Shown here piece after piece: positions 51,330 to 59,125 of a DNA stretch of 64,000 bases. The DNA is from an uncultured Alphaproteobacteria bacterium (GTDB lineage Bacteria > Pseudomonadota > Alphaproteobacteria > Rs-D84). The stretch spans positions 215,270 through 279,269 of the forward strand of contig CALXXV010000006.1 in the NCBI GenBank assembly GCA_944392775.1. The letters run 5' to 3'. The position numbers were made by a program, and so were the translations under genes. Positions within the stretch are counted from its first letter, which is position 1; each line of letters starts with the position of its first letter. The notes under the pieces were generated by a model. That model made no database searches, was not told the origin of the DNA, and saw only the letters and a program-made list of their open reading frames with translations.

Positions 51330-53549
51330 ATGGTCGAAAAGTTCAAGATTTTATCCGCAGGCGGAAGCTCTAAGGGCTTGAATATATTCAAGTCTAGTGC
51401 ATATAAAGAACATCAGCGAACGCCAATGGCGTCGCTATTTTGGTCTTTACGTTGGGCGATTGGTATATGGCTTGTGTGCGCCCTTGCTTTCGGATTGTCT
51501 TTTATTGTTGAGCATTTGTGGCGATATGGTTGGTCGCCTGCGTCTGCAAAATGGATTAGTTTATATTTTCAGAATTTAATAACTAGTGGCGGTTTGTCTG
51601 TGTTAGCTGAAATACCGGCGTGGTTGACCCGAACAATTGTTCGTACTGATTTGCCATGTATGGTGCCGTTGCTACCGATAATTGCGTATTATTTTATGGC
51701 AGATAGCACATTGATAAAAGAATTTAACCCTTATGGTAACGATAAATTTGCGGAAAAATCTTCAAATAAAGCAACAAAAGAAGATATTGAAAAAATGGGG
51801 CTGTTTAAGGGCTTTATGATGGTTTTGGGCTATTTTAAGAAAAAGCCATTAATGATGAACGAATGCTTATCTGCTTTGTGCGTTGCGCCCCCAGGGACAG
51901 GTAAAACGTATGGGGTGGTATTGCCTACAATTTTTGAATGTAATAATGTGTCGATGATTATAAATGATCCAAAGCCAGAGTTATATCAGATTTCTTCAGC
52001 ATATCGTTCAACAATTGGACCTGTATTTATTATGAATTGGGCAGGGCAGGATGATCCAGAACGTGGTATTTATTATCCTTCTTGGAATCCTTTGTCCCCA
52101 GAACATGTACCGTTTGAAACAGAGCAGCGTGATTTATATATTGATTCTATTTGTAATGTTCTGATCCCAGATGTTGCGGCTTCTTCTGCTGACCCGCATT
52201 GGACGATTTCTGGTCGTGCCGGTTTGTCGGGTTTAATTCAGTTTATGGTATCAAAAGTAGAAAGAGCAAAGGCGGATGATTATTTTTATTCTCGTATAAC
52301 ATCGGGTACTTTTGATGCGGAAGATGCGGCTGTTTTATCTGATTATTATTTATCTATGATAAGTGATCCAAATGCGTATGCGGCTCATGCTTTGTTGCAA
52401 CGTGGGGAATTAAATGAAATGAACTATGTTCATATTGGCACATGGGACAAGATACCAGATGCGTGGATTGGTAAAGAAGCATCTCTTTCAATGATATTAG
52501 ATTGGATAAATGCCAGTCAAATAAAAATAGGGCAAGATTTAGAAGAACGCAGACGTCAAGGCGATCAAATGGTTATGATGGCGGATCCTATGAAAGATTT
52601 GTTTTCTGATGCTGTTGAAGAAGCGCGTCGTTATGCGTATTCTCATCGTGCTGTTTTAGAGTTGACTCAGCTTGCTAATACGCCTGATAAAGAACGTGGT
52701 TCTATTTTATCAACGATTATGGCGGGACTTGGAATCTTCCGTAATGCAGCTGTACGTAACAGAACAAGTCATTCAGATTTTCATTTTGAGGATTTACGTG
52801 GCTTAAAAGATCCACGTGACGGCAAAATAAAACCTGTAACTGTTTATTTGTCGATAAATATGGTTGATGCACAAGCGTTAAATCCTATAACTGGAATTTT
52901 TATTGAATTAATGACAAATTTCTTGTTAGCTAATGCGCCTGAACAATATCGTAATGGTCACAGGTTGGGACCATATCCTGTATTATTTGTTTTGGACGAG
53001 ATGCCAAAGATGCAGAAATTGCAGGCAGTTATCCAAGGACCGGACCTTGGGCGTGGTCAGAAGGTTTCTTATTTGATTATCGGACAGGACTTGCATCAGA
53101 TACAGGAAAAGTACGGTGCGGATGCGGCTGCAACGATTATATCTACGACTGCGGCAAAGATAGTATTGCGTCAAAATGACCCAGATACAGCAAAGCGCTT
53201 TTCTGAAATGATGGGATATAAGATGAAAGTTAAAACCGTAAAAGGTGCGGACGGTAAAGACAAAGAAGAAACTAGTGAAGAATTACTTTATACCCCTATG
53301 GATATTATGAAGTTGGATTACAAAAAACAACTTGTGATATTCCAAGGGTGGTATCATAGACCAATAGAAGCGGATAAACAGATGGCATTTGATGATCCAA
53401 AACTTGCTAGTTACATGGCAATGGGAGAATCAAGTCCATTACCGGAATTTTTAATTGCCTCACATCATGCTGCACTGGGGTATTCGGGTATTCCAAAGAT
53501 ATATATACCACAAACGAAAGAGACAAAGGTATTAGAACAAATAAAATAA
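51330..53549 (+). CDS. VirD4-type type IV secretion coupling ATPase (isolated)
   Basis: T4SS coupling proteins bind substrates and feed them to the secretion channel. N-terminal membrane helices lie near residues 42-62 and 108-124. The ATPase has Walker A VAPPGTGKTYG (near 185-195), MIINDPKPELYQIS, the SGRAGLSGLIQFM segment, and Walker B PVLFVLDEMPKMQKL near residue 550. The final part resembles VirD4/TraG: LIIGQDLHQIQEKYG and AAKIVLRQNDPDTAKRFSEM. 739 aa. No virB genes, relaxase or mobile-element features lie nearby; it sits between rsmE and fabZ with its own promoter and terminator. Rickettsiales carry dispersed T4SS genes; a comparable scatter is inferred. Confidence 0.9.
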   Translation: MVEKFKILSAGGSSKGLNIFKSSAYKEHQRTPMASLFWSLRWAIGIWLVCALAFGLSFIVEHLWRYGWSPASAKWISLYFQNLITSGGLSVLAEIPAWLTRTIVRTDLPCMVPLLPIIAYYFMADSTLIKEFNPYGNDKFAEKSSNKATKEDIEKMGLFKGFMMVLGYFKKKPLMMNECLSALCVAPPGTGKTYGVVLPTIFECNNVSMIINDPKPELYQISSAYRSTIGPVFIMNWAGQDDPERGIYYPSWNPLSPEHVPFETEQRDLYIDSICNVLIPDVAASSADPHWTISGRAGLSGLIQFMVSKVERAKADDYFYSRITSGTFDAEDAAVLSDYYLSMISDPNAYAAHALLQRGELNEMNYVHIGTWDKIPDAWIGKEASLSMILDWINASQIKIGQDLEERRRQGDQMVMMADPMKDLFSDAVEEARRYAYSHRAVLELTQLANTPDKERGSILSTIMAGLGIFRNAAVRNRTSHSDFHFEDLRGLKDPRDGKIKPVTVYLSINMVDAQALNPITGIFIELMTNFLLANAPEQYRNGHRLGPYPVLFVLDEMPKMQKLQAVIQGPDLGRGQKVSYLIIGQDLHQIQEKYGADAAATIISTTAAKIVLRQNDPDTAKRFSEMMGYKMKVKTVKGADGKDKEETSEELLYTPMDIMKLDYKKQLVIFQGWYHRPIEADKQMAFDDPKLASYMAMGESSPLPEFLIASHHAALGYSGIPKIYIPQTKETKVLEQIK

Positions 53550-53576
53550 AACCGCCAATTTAAGTGGCGGTTTTTC
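53548..53576. terminator. Bidirectional terminator between the virD4-like gene and fabZ
   Basis: AAAACCGCCA - 7-nt loop - TGGCGGTTTTT between convergent genes. Confidence 0.8.
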
Positions 53577-53584
53577 ATATTTCT

Positions 53585-54028
53585 TTATTTTTCGTCTTGT
53601 GGTTCTAAGATTGCAGAAAATGTAGCTTCTGCAACTTTTTTGCCGCTTACCATTGCAATGCCATGGAACTTATATAAACGCATTTTAGACATAAGCAATT
53701 CAACGTGTAATTCCAAAACGTCGCCAGGCATTACCATATGTGAAAATTTAATTTTTTCCATAGTTGTAAAATAACCAAGAGTTTTCCCGTCTGTTTTTCC
53801 AATTTTTGCCATTGCAATAAAGCATGCTGTTTGTGCCAATGCTTCTACCTGTAATACGCCCGGCATAATCGGTCTGCCAGGAAAGTGGCCTGCACACCAA
53901 AATTCATCGTCACGAACATATTTGATGCCCACGCCACTGGTTTCATTATATTCACGAATTTCGTCAACTAATCGCATGGCACCACGATGTGGAATGACTT
54001 TTTCTATACCTTTTGCATCTATCATCAT
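53585..54028 (-). CDS. fabZ: 3-hydroxyacyl-ACP dehydratase FabZ
   Basis: Removes water from 3-hydroxyacyl-ACP in fatty acid elongation. Catalytic His in CAGHFPGRPIMPGVLQVEALAQ and the glutamate in the following helix are in place (near residues 48-66). IPHRGAMRLVDEI starts the hot-dog fold. 147 aa, normal. GGAGG precedes the ATG, in the short gap after lpxD. The lpxD-fabZ pair is conserved; lpxA, the usual next gene, is absent and the virD4-like gene converges instead. Confidence 0.95.
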   Translation of the reverse strand: MMIDAKGIEKVIPHRGAMRLVDEIREYNETSGVGIKYVRDDEFWCAGHFPGRPIMPGVLQVEALAQTACFIAMAKIGKTDGKTLGYFTTMEKIKFSHMVMPGDVLELHVELLMSKMRLYKFHGIAMVSGKKVAEATFSAILEPQDEK

Positions 54029-54037
54029 AGCCTCCTA

Positions 54038-55081
54038 TTAACCTTTTATTTGTTTTTTTATCCATGCGTAATGTCGCATAAATTCTGTTCCTGGGCCTGC
54101 TGGGTATCCCATGTGCTTTTGTCCGTCGGGTACACTTCTAAATACACCGCTGTGTGCACCGACTTCTGCATCATTACCAATCTTTACGCCGTTTGCTATG
54201 CCTACTTGACCTGCAAGAAGCGCCCGGTCACCAACTACGACCCCACCAGCCAGACCAACGCCAGATGCCAAGAAACATTCTTTGCCGACAACAACACCAT
54301 GTGCAATTTGGCATAAGTTATCAATTTTTGTTCCTTCACCAATCTGAGTGTCTGTCATAGCACCGCGATCAATACAGGTATTTGCACCAACAGAAACCCT
54401 ATCAGCGATTATTACGCGACCTACATGTGGAATAAACACATTATGACCATTTTGACGGGTGTAACCGAAACCGTCTTTCCCGATAACTGCGCCTGCATTT
54501 ATTACGCAATCTGCACCAATAGTAGCATTTTCAATGTGTGCGCCAGTCTGTATGACGGTGCCTTTACCAATTGTAACATTACGCCCGATAAAAGCCCCTG
54601 GGTATATTTTTACATCTTCTTCAATAACTGCACCGCGTTCAATAGTTGCATATTGTCCGACATACACGCTATTGCGTTTTCTAAAAAATACACCGCGTTC
54701 AATAGTCGCTTTTTTACTGATACCATAGCGTGGTTTTTCGCGATATATTTCACCTAATATTTTTACTATATTACCACGTGGTGTTTCTGTTATAAGCAAT
54801 GTGGCATTTTTTGGTGCATTTTTTGCCTGTTCCGGTTGAACAAGGATTACACTTGCCCGGGTGTTTTTAAGAACTTCTATCGGTAATATCTTAAATGCCG
54901 CACTATTTTGTTCTGTTGAATAAAAAGCAATTTGACCTGGTTTTGCGTCTGCTATTGGTGCAACCCCGCAAACAGTAGTTTCCGGATCACCACGTAATTC
55001 CAGACCGAATTTTTCAGCTAATTGTCCTGCTGTTGTTTTTGTGGCCGCTGGTGCCAATAAAGATTTAATTTTTTCTAACAT
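54038..55081 (-). CDS. lpxD: UDP-3-O-acylglucosamine N-acyltransferase LpxD
   Basis: Adds the second acyl chain in lipid A synthesis. N-terminal uridine-binding domain with CGVAPIADAKPGQIAFYS, then a left-handed beta-helix made of hexapeptide repeats (residues 110-300) with catalytic His in the DNLCQIAHGVVVG region, GKDGFGYTRQNG, and the C-terminal MRHYAWIKKQI. 347 aa. This confirms LPS synthesis, together with lptF and lptD. A terminator lies between skp and lpxD, so lpxD-fabZ likely has its own promoter. Confidence 0.95.
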   Translation of the reverse strand: MLEKIKSLLAPAATKTTAGQLAEKFGLELRGDPETTVCGVAPIADAKPGQIAFYSTEQNSAAFKILPIEVLKNTRASVILVQPEQAKNAPKNATLLITETPRGNIVKILGEIYREKPRYGISKKATIERGVFFRKRNSVYVGQYATIERGAVIEEDVKIYPGAFIGRNVTIGKGTVIQTGAHIENATIGADCVINAGAVIGKDGFGYTRQNGHNVFIPHVGRVIIADRVSVGANTCIDRGAMTDTQIGEGTKIDNLCQIAHGVVVGKECFLASGVGLAGGVVVGDRALLAGQVGIANGVKIGNDAEVGAHSGVFRSVPDGQKHMGYPAGPGTEFMRHYAWIKKQIKG

Positions 55082-55124
55082 GTCGCGATTATACCCAATA
55101 TTTTTTAAATTAAAAGCATAAATA

Positions 55125-55154
55125 TAAAAAAACCGCCATTTGGCGGTTTTGTTT
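55125..55154 (-). terminator. Intrinsic terminator between skp and lpxD
   Basis: Minus strand AAAACCGCC-AAAT-GGCGGTTTTTTTA. Confidence 0.8.
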
Positions 55155-55159
55155 GTTAT

Positions 55160-55822
55160 TTAGAAGCCTTGTGGAGTATCCATTTTTACAGTGGTTACTT
55201 TTTTGTCTAATGCAGAAATAACTTCATTCGTAATATCAAGGTTTTCTGCATTTATGCCTGTACGGGCAAAGCGTCCATCAATTACTAAAGATAAATTTTT
55301 CTTTTCTATTATAGCTTCGATAACGGGATCAAGGTGTTTTGCTTGTATATCGTTCAAAGCTTTTTGATATGCAATTTCGATACTTTGTGCGCGTTCTGTT
55401 AAGTTGCGTTGTAATTCTGTAACTTTGTTTTGATAATCAACTACTCGGCGTTGTAACGCATCACGAGATAGCACATCCTGAGATTTTTCAATTTCTGTTT
55501 TTTCTTTTTCTAATTCTTTTTGCTTGGTTTCTAATTCATCGCGCAATTTAGATTCGTAAGATTCTTTTTGCTTTTTCAAGTCTTGCAATGCTTTTGCTTC
55601 GTTTTGTATTGCGTCCATACGAATTACTGCCATGCGCAACTCGGCACCATTTGCGGCATCTGTTGTAACAACTTCCATTGCTTCTTCAACGGATGTTTCA
55701 CTGCCTGACCGTAATGCGCTGATACCCCATGCCCCTAATGCAGCGACTACAATAACAATAGCAGCAATTATGCCAGTTTTTTTGTAATTTTTTATCGCTG
55801 ATTTTTCAGAAGATTTTACCAT
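55160..55822 (-). CDS. skp: Skp/OmpH-like periplasmic chaperone with an uncleaved-looking membrane anchor
   Basis: Skp holds unfolded outer-membrane proteins in the periplasm. The 220-aa protein has a hydrophobic segment near residues 18-38 (GIIAAIVIVVAALGAWGIS) preceded by a basic 17-residue N-terminus; no clear signal peptidase site follows, so it may stay anchored. The OmpH-type body begins with LRMAVIRMDAIQNEAKAL, then a long coiled coil (residues 75-150, KQKESYESKLRDELETKQKE). The ATG at 55822 has a perfect AAGGAG; an upstream start at 55861 is weaker. bamA, usually upstream, is absent. Confidence 0.83.
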   Translation of the reverse strand: MVKSSEKSAIKNYKKTGIIAAIVIVVAALGAWGISALRSGSETSVEEAMEVVTTDAANGAELRMAVIRMDAIQNEAKALQDLKKQKESYESKLRDELETKQKELEKEKTEIEKSQDVLSRDALQRRVVDYQNKVTELQRNLTERAQSIEIAYQKALNDIQAKHLDPVIEAIIEKKNLSLVIDGRFARTGINAENLDITNEVISALDKKVTTVKMDTPQGF

Positions 55823-55897
55823 GTTTTCTCCTTTTTTTTGTTCGTTATCGAAGTATAGCAATAAATTTTTTAAAATAAAGAAGAAAGTGATTTTTAT

Positions 55898-56584
55898 TTA
55901 TCGTGCTGGTGAAATTCGTATTTCAACGCGACGGTTTGTTAGTCTTCCTATATCATCTTGGGCGGCAATAGGTCTTGTTGCACCGCGACCTACTATGAAC
56001 ATGCGTGCGGTACTAATCCCATGTTGAGAAAAATATACGCCTACGCGTTGTGCCATATCTAAAGATAAAGCATTTGCAGCCTGTTGATTCCTCATAGAAT
56101 CTGTGTATCCTGCAATTTCCATGAATGTGGCGTCATATTTCTTTAATATTTTAGATATTGTTTTAAGTGTGTCTGCGCCAGTTTCTGATATATCCGCGAC
56201 ATTTAATTCCATTATGGCATCGCGGACGAGTATTATTACTACGTCGGGACCAGCGCGTTGCACAGATATTCCTGGTTTTCTTAGAGCGTTGTATAGTTCG
56301 TATTCTAGTTTACTCATATAATTTATGCTTATGGCATTATCATTTGAAATCTTGTCACCATATTCCATTTGTGTATTTTCGTTTTCACTGGTAACTAATT
56401 TTCCACCAGTGCCAAGGAAAACAGGTTTTTTTGCAATTTTTGACATTTCTGTCATTTCTGTAAAACTTGCACCTTGTAAATATGTTGACCAAGTAGAACG
56501 TTCTGGGCTATGATAAGACACACAGCCAAAAAATAATGACGTTAATGATAAAAATAAAATGTTAAATATTTTTTTATATATCAT
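55898..56584 (-). CDS. OmpA-family lipoprotein coupled to a pseudopilin
   Basis: A 228-aa protein with a lipobox-like signal (FFGC, Cys near residue 21), a variable middle and a C-terminal OmpA domain: MEIAGYTDSMRNQQAANALSLDMAQRV and RLTNRRVEIRIS, the peptidoglycan-binding pattern. Its ATG overlaps the stop of the pseudopilin gene upstream (ATGA), so the two are translated together. This suggests that an outer-membrane/peptidoglycan anchor serves the pilin-like protein. It precedes skp on the same strand, with about 75 bp between the genes. Confidence 0.8.
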   Translation of the reverse strand: MIYKKIFNILFLSLTSLFFGCVSYHSPERSTWSTYLQGASFTEMTEMSKIAKKPVFLGTGGKLVTSENENTQMEYGDKISNDNAISINYMSKLEYELYNALRKPGISVQRAGPDVVIILVRDAIMELNVADISETGADTLKTISKILKKYDATFMEIAGYTDSMRNQQAANALSLDMAQRVGVYFSQHGISTARMFIVGRGATRPIAAQDDIGRLTNRRVEIRISPAR

Positions 56585-57039
56585 TCCACAGTAAACGAAA
56601 CTTTATTAGTTTTTGTTGAAAAACAATTTATATCTATATCTGTTTCTAGTCCGTTTATTATAATTTTTGTTGCCCAATTTTGTTTTGCGGTGGCAAAATA
56701 TTGACATTCACCAGAACTTAAATTCGTTAGATTTATTGAAAATCCTTTGCCGTTATTTATTGCTTCTACAGACCAGCCTTCGTCACCTATTGGGGCTTTA
56801 TCAGATTTTAGTGCACCCGATGAAATTAAGTATTGAATTGATACGCCTGTATAATCGCCTCGTAATTCCATAAGTAATTTAACATTTTTAGCAATTTGTT
56901 CTATTTCCATAGAAGCTATTTTCCTAGCCTGATTATTCTTTATTACGTTATAGATGCTTATTGCGCTGGCACTCATAATGCCAGCAATTGCTAAAACCCC
57001 TATAATTTCCATTAAAGAACGTCCTGATTCTTGATTCAT
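56581..57039 (-). CDS. Small type IV pilin-like (pseudopilin) protein
   Basis: A 152-aa protein with a short leader MNQESG and then the class III N-terminus RSLMEIIGVLAIAGIMSASAI. A prepilin peptidase would cut after Gly6, leaving Glu at mature position 5 (Glu11 of the precursor), as in true pilins. The hydrophobic helix continues into ISIYNVIKNNQARK and a globular head of about 110 residues with two cysteines. It is the first gene of a pair with the OmpA-type lipoprotein and lies 2 kb from three larger pilin-like genes on the other strand. No pilin assembly ATPase, platform protein or prepilin peptidase lies in the window. Confidence 0.8.
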   Translation of the reverse strand: MNQESGRSLMEIIGVLAIAGIMSASAISIYNVIKNNQARKIASMEIEQIAKNVKLLMELRGDYTGVSIQYLISSGALKSDKAPIGDEGWSVEAINNGKGFSINLTNLSSGECQYFATAKQNWATKIIINGLETDIDINCFSTKTNKVSFTVE

Positions 57040-57054
57040 TTATAGCCCTTACTT

Positions 57055-58602
57055 TTATTTTGATACACCTATTATTTCCGCGTCTGTAAATAAATCCATT
57101 GCGCTAGAAACAAGTGGATCCGCTTCTAATTCTTCCTGTTTTTGTTCTGTTACGGTATGAGTATGTAAAGATTCTGTAATTTTTTCCAAAACCCAATTTT
57201 TCCCAGTTTTTTCTAATAACCACCCAGATAATTTTTGTGGAAAATCGTTTTCCCCTTTTCTGTCAAAATACTTTATTTTTCCGTCAGAAATTTCAACAAC
57301 CTCTATATTACTGCTATAGTAAGAGTATAATAGTATTTCTTTTGATTTTTGCAGTGATTCGGCCAAATCGTTTGCAGAAGATATTTCAATTTTGTTAATG
57401 CTTTTTTTCTGATCTTCTAACGGTATTGAATTTTCATTGTTAGAATTTTTTATCGACGTATTTTGTTGCTTTAAAATTTCAGGGACAGATGGCATGTCAG
57501 CTATGTGCATAAGTCTTATTACCAACATATCAAAGCATTGTTTTTGATTGCCTGCAGCTTGCATTTCTGCCACAGATGCAACCATAACTTGCCATATACG
57601 AGACAGCGTGTTTAGTGATACTTTTTTGTTTATTTCATTAATTTGATCTCTTTGGTCGGCAGTATAAGGAGAATTGGTTACGTTACCTGCATGCAAGCTG
57701 GGGTGCATTCTTGTCGCCCAATGTGTCCATTCCATCATGTCATTTAACAACATGGTTAGATCTGCACCGTTCGTATAAATTTCATCGACTTTTTCTAAGG
57801 CAGCCGAAGTATCGCCAGATAGTAGTATTTTCATAAAGTCTACTACTACACCGCGATCTGCCCGTTTTAACATATCTAAAACGGACTTTTCATCAACATG
57901 TCCCCCTGTTTGTGCAATTGCTTGATCTAATAAAGATAGCCCGTCTCTTACAGAACCGTCAGCTGCCCTAGCTAATAATTCGTTTGCTGCGTCAGATAAT
58001 TCGATTTTTTCTTGTTCCGCTATCCAATTAAAGTGTTTTTTTAACGTTTCTACTGGAACGCGAACTAAGTCAAAACGTTGACAGCGTGATAATATAGTTA
58101 CAGGAACTTTTCTTATTTCTGTTGTTGCTAAAATAAATATAACGTGTGCTGGTGGTTCTTCAAGTGTTTTTAACAGGGCGTTAAAAGCACTTGTAGATAA
58201 CATATGTACTTCGTCAATTATGTAGACTTTATATCTACCATTCGTAGGTCTATATTGTGCAGCATCCAATATATCGCGCATATTATCTACGCCTGTATGA
58301 GATGCAGCATCAATTTCTAGTACGTCAATGTGTTGACCTGCGGCAATTGCACGACAGTTTTCGCATACCCCACATGGTGTCGCGGTAGGTCCGTCGGACG
58401 ATAAACAGTTTAGTGCCTTAGCTAAAATTCTTGCTGTGCTAGTCTTTCCAGTTCCACGAATTCCTGTGAATATATATGCATGAGCAATTCGACCTGTAGT
58501 TATCGCTGTCGTTAATGTTTTTACCAAAACATCTTGACCTATAAGAGATTGAAAATCTTGACTTCTATATTTTCGTGCTAAAACTGTATAATTACTACTC
58601 AT
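57055..58602 (-). CDS. dnaX: DNA polymerase III gamma/tau subunit
   Basis: Clamp-loader ATPase of the replisome. The AAA+ domain has Walker A GIRGTGKTSTARILA near residue 45, a zinc module with CGVCENC and an upstream Cys, IIDEVHMLS (Walker B) and the sensor 1 ATTEIRKVPVTILSRCQRFDL. After the clamp-loader lid and collar domains comes a short tau-like C-terminus. 515 aa from the ATG at 58602 (AAGGAAG upstream). I saw no frameshift signal for a separate gamma form, though I did not check exhaustively. ybaB and recR, its common partners, are elsewhere. Confidence 0.95.
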   Translation of the reverse strand: MSSNYTVLARKYRSQDFQSLIGQDVLVKTLTTAITTGRIAHAYIFTGIRGTGKTSTARILAKALNCLSSDGPTATPCGVCENCRAIAAGQHIDVLEIDAASHTGVDNMRDILDAAQYRPTNGRYKVYIIDEVHMLSTSAFNALLKTLEEPPAHVIFILATTEIRKVPVTILSRCQRFDLVRVPVETLKKHFNWIAEQEKIELSDAANELLARAADGSVRDGLSLLDQAIAQTGGHVDEKSVLDMLKRADRGVVVDFMKILLSGDTSAALEKVDEIYTNGADLTMLLNDMMEWTHWATRMHPSLHAGNVTNSPYTADQRDQINEINKKVSLNTLSRIWQVMVASVAEMQAAGNQKQCFDMLVIRLMHIADMPSVPEILKQQNTSIKNSNNENSIPLEDQKKSINKIEISSANDLAESLQKSKEILLYSYYSSNIEVVEISDGKIKYFDRKGENDFPQKLSGWLLEKTGKNWVLEKITESLHTHTVTEQKQEELEADPLVSSAMDLFTDAEIIGVSK

Positions 58603-58682
58603 GCTAAAACTTCCTTTGTAGAAAGCATAGCAAAACGTCATAGAATTTCAACAATTAAAGTATACAAAATCTATGTGTTTTT

Positions 58683-58982
58683 TTATTTCAAGTCAGTTAT
58701 GAAATCTGGAAAAGTACTTTCTTCTTCATCTTCTGTTGTATCTGCTTCTAACGGCTCTTCTGGTACAGGGGTTTTATCTTTTGGGTCACGTGTAGAGTCT
58801 ATTTTACCCTGTTCCTCGTTTACAATTCTGCCATAGTGTTCTGCCGCTTGCATTAAACGTTCGCGTTCAACTTCGTCAGCTGTTTGTCTTGCTTGGTCCA
58901 TATATTGTTTTCTTTTTTGGCGCCATTTATGACAACGCTGAATCATCATACCAACAGAGGATTGATTTTTTTTGTTTTGCAT
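58683..58982 (-). CDS. Short DUF4167-like protein
   Basis: A 99-aa, highly charged protein. The stretch YMDQARQTADEVERERLMQAAEHYGRIV (residues 27-54, quoted here as YMDQARQ...AEHYGRIV) resembles the DUF4167 core AxxYLQLARDAxxxGDxVxAENYxQHAEHYxRI found in alphaproteobacteria. The rest is a basic N-terminus and an acidic Pro/Glu-rich tail. It supports an alphaproteobacterial host. It precedes dnaX on the same strand. Function is unknown; typical members are longer. Confidence 0.65.
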   Translation of the reverse strand: MQNKKNQSSVGMMIQRCHKWRQKRKQYMDQARQTADEVERERLMQAAEHYGRIVNEEQGKIDSTRDPKDKTPVPEEPLEADTTEDEEESTFPDFITDLK

Positions 58983-59013
58983 TTTTTTTCTTTGTTATAG
59001 GAAATTATATTAA

Positions 59014-59037
59014 TAACAATGATTTTTTGTCATTGTT
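59014..59037. repeat. Inverted repeat upstream of the pilin-like operon
   Basis: AACAATGA - 7-nt T-rich loop - TCATTGTT in the 140-bp divergent region between the DUF4167-like gene and the first large pilin-like gene. It could be an operator or part of a leader; no clear promoter was identified. Confidence 0.4.
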
Positions 59038-59125
59038 ACTCATCAATGATGAAATGATAAATGATCTTAAAACCGATTGCAATATTTTTTTTCAGTTGCT
59101 ATTCTTTATTTTATAGGAGGCGTTA

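Noticed and set aside
51330-53549. Integrated conjugative element carrying the VirD4-like gene
   Set aside because: There is no integrase, relaxase, tRNA-linked repeat or change in base composition around it.
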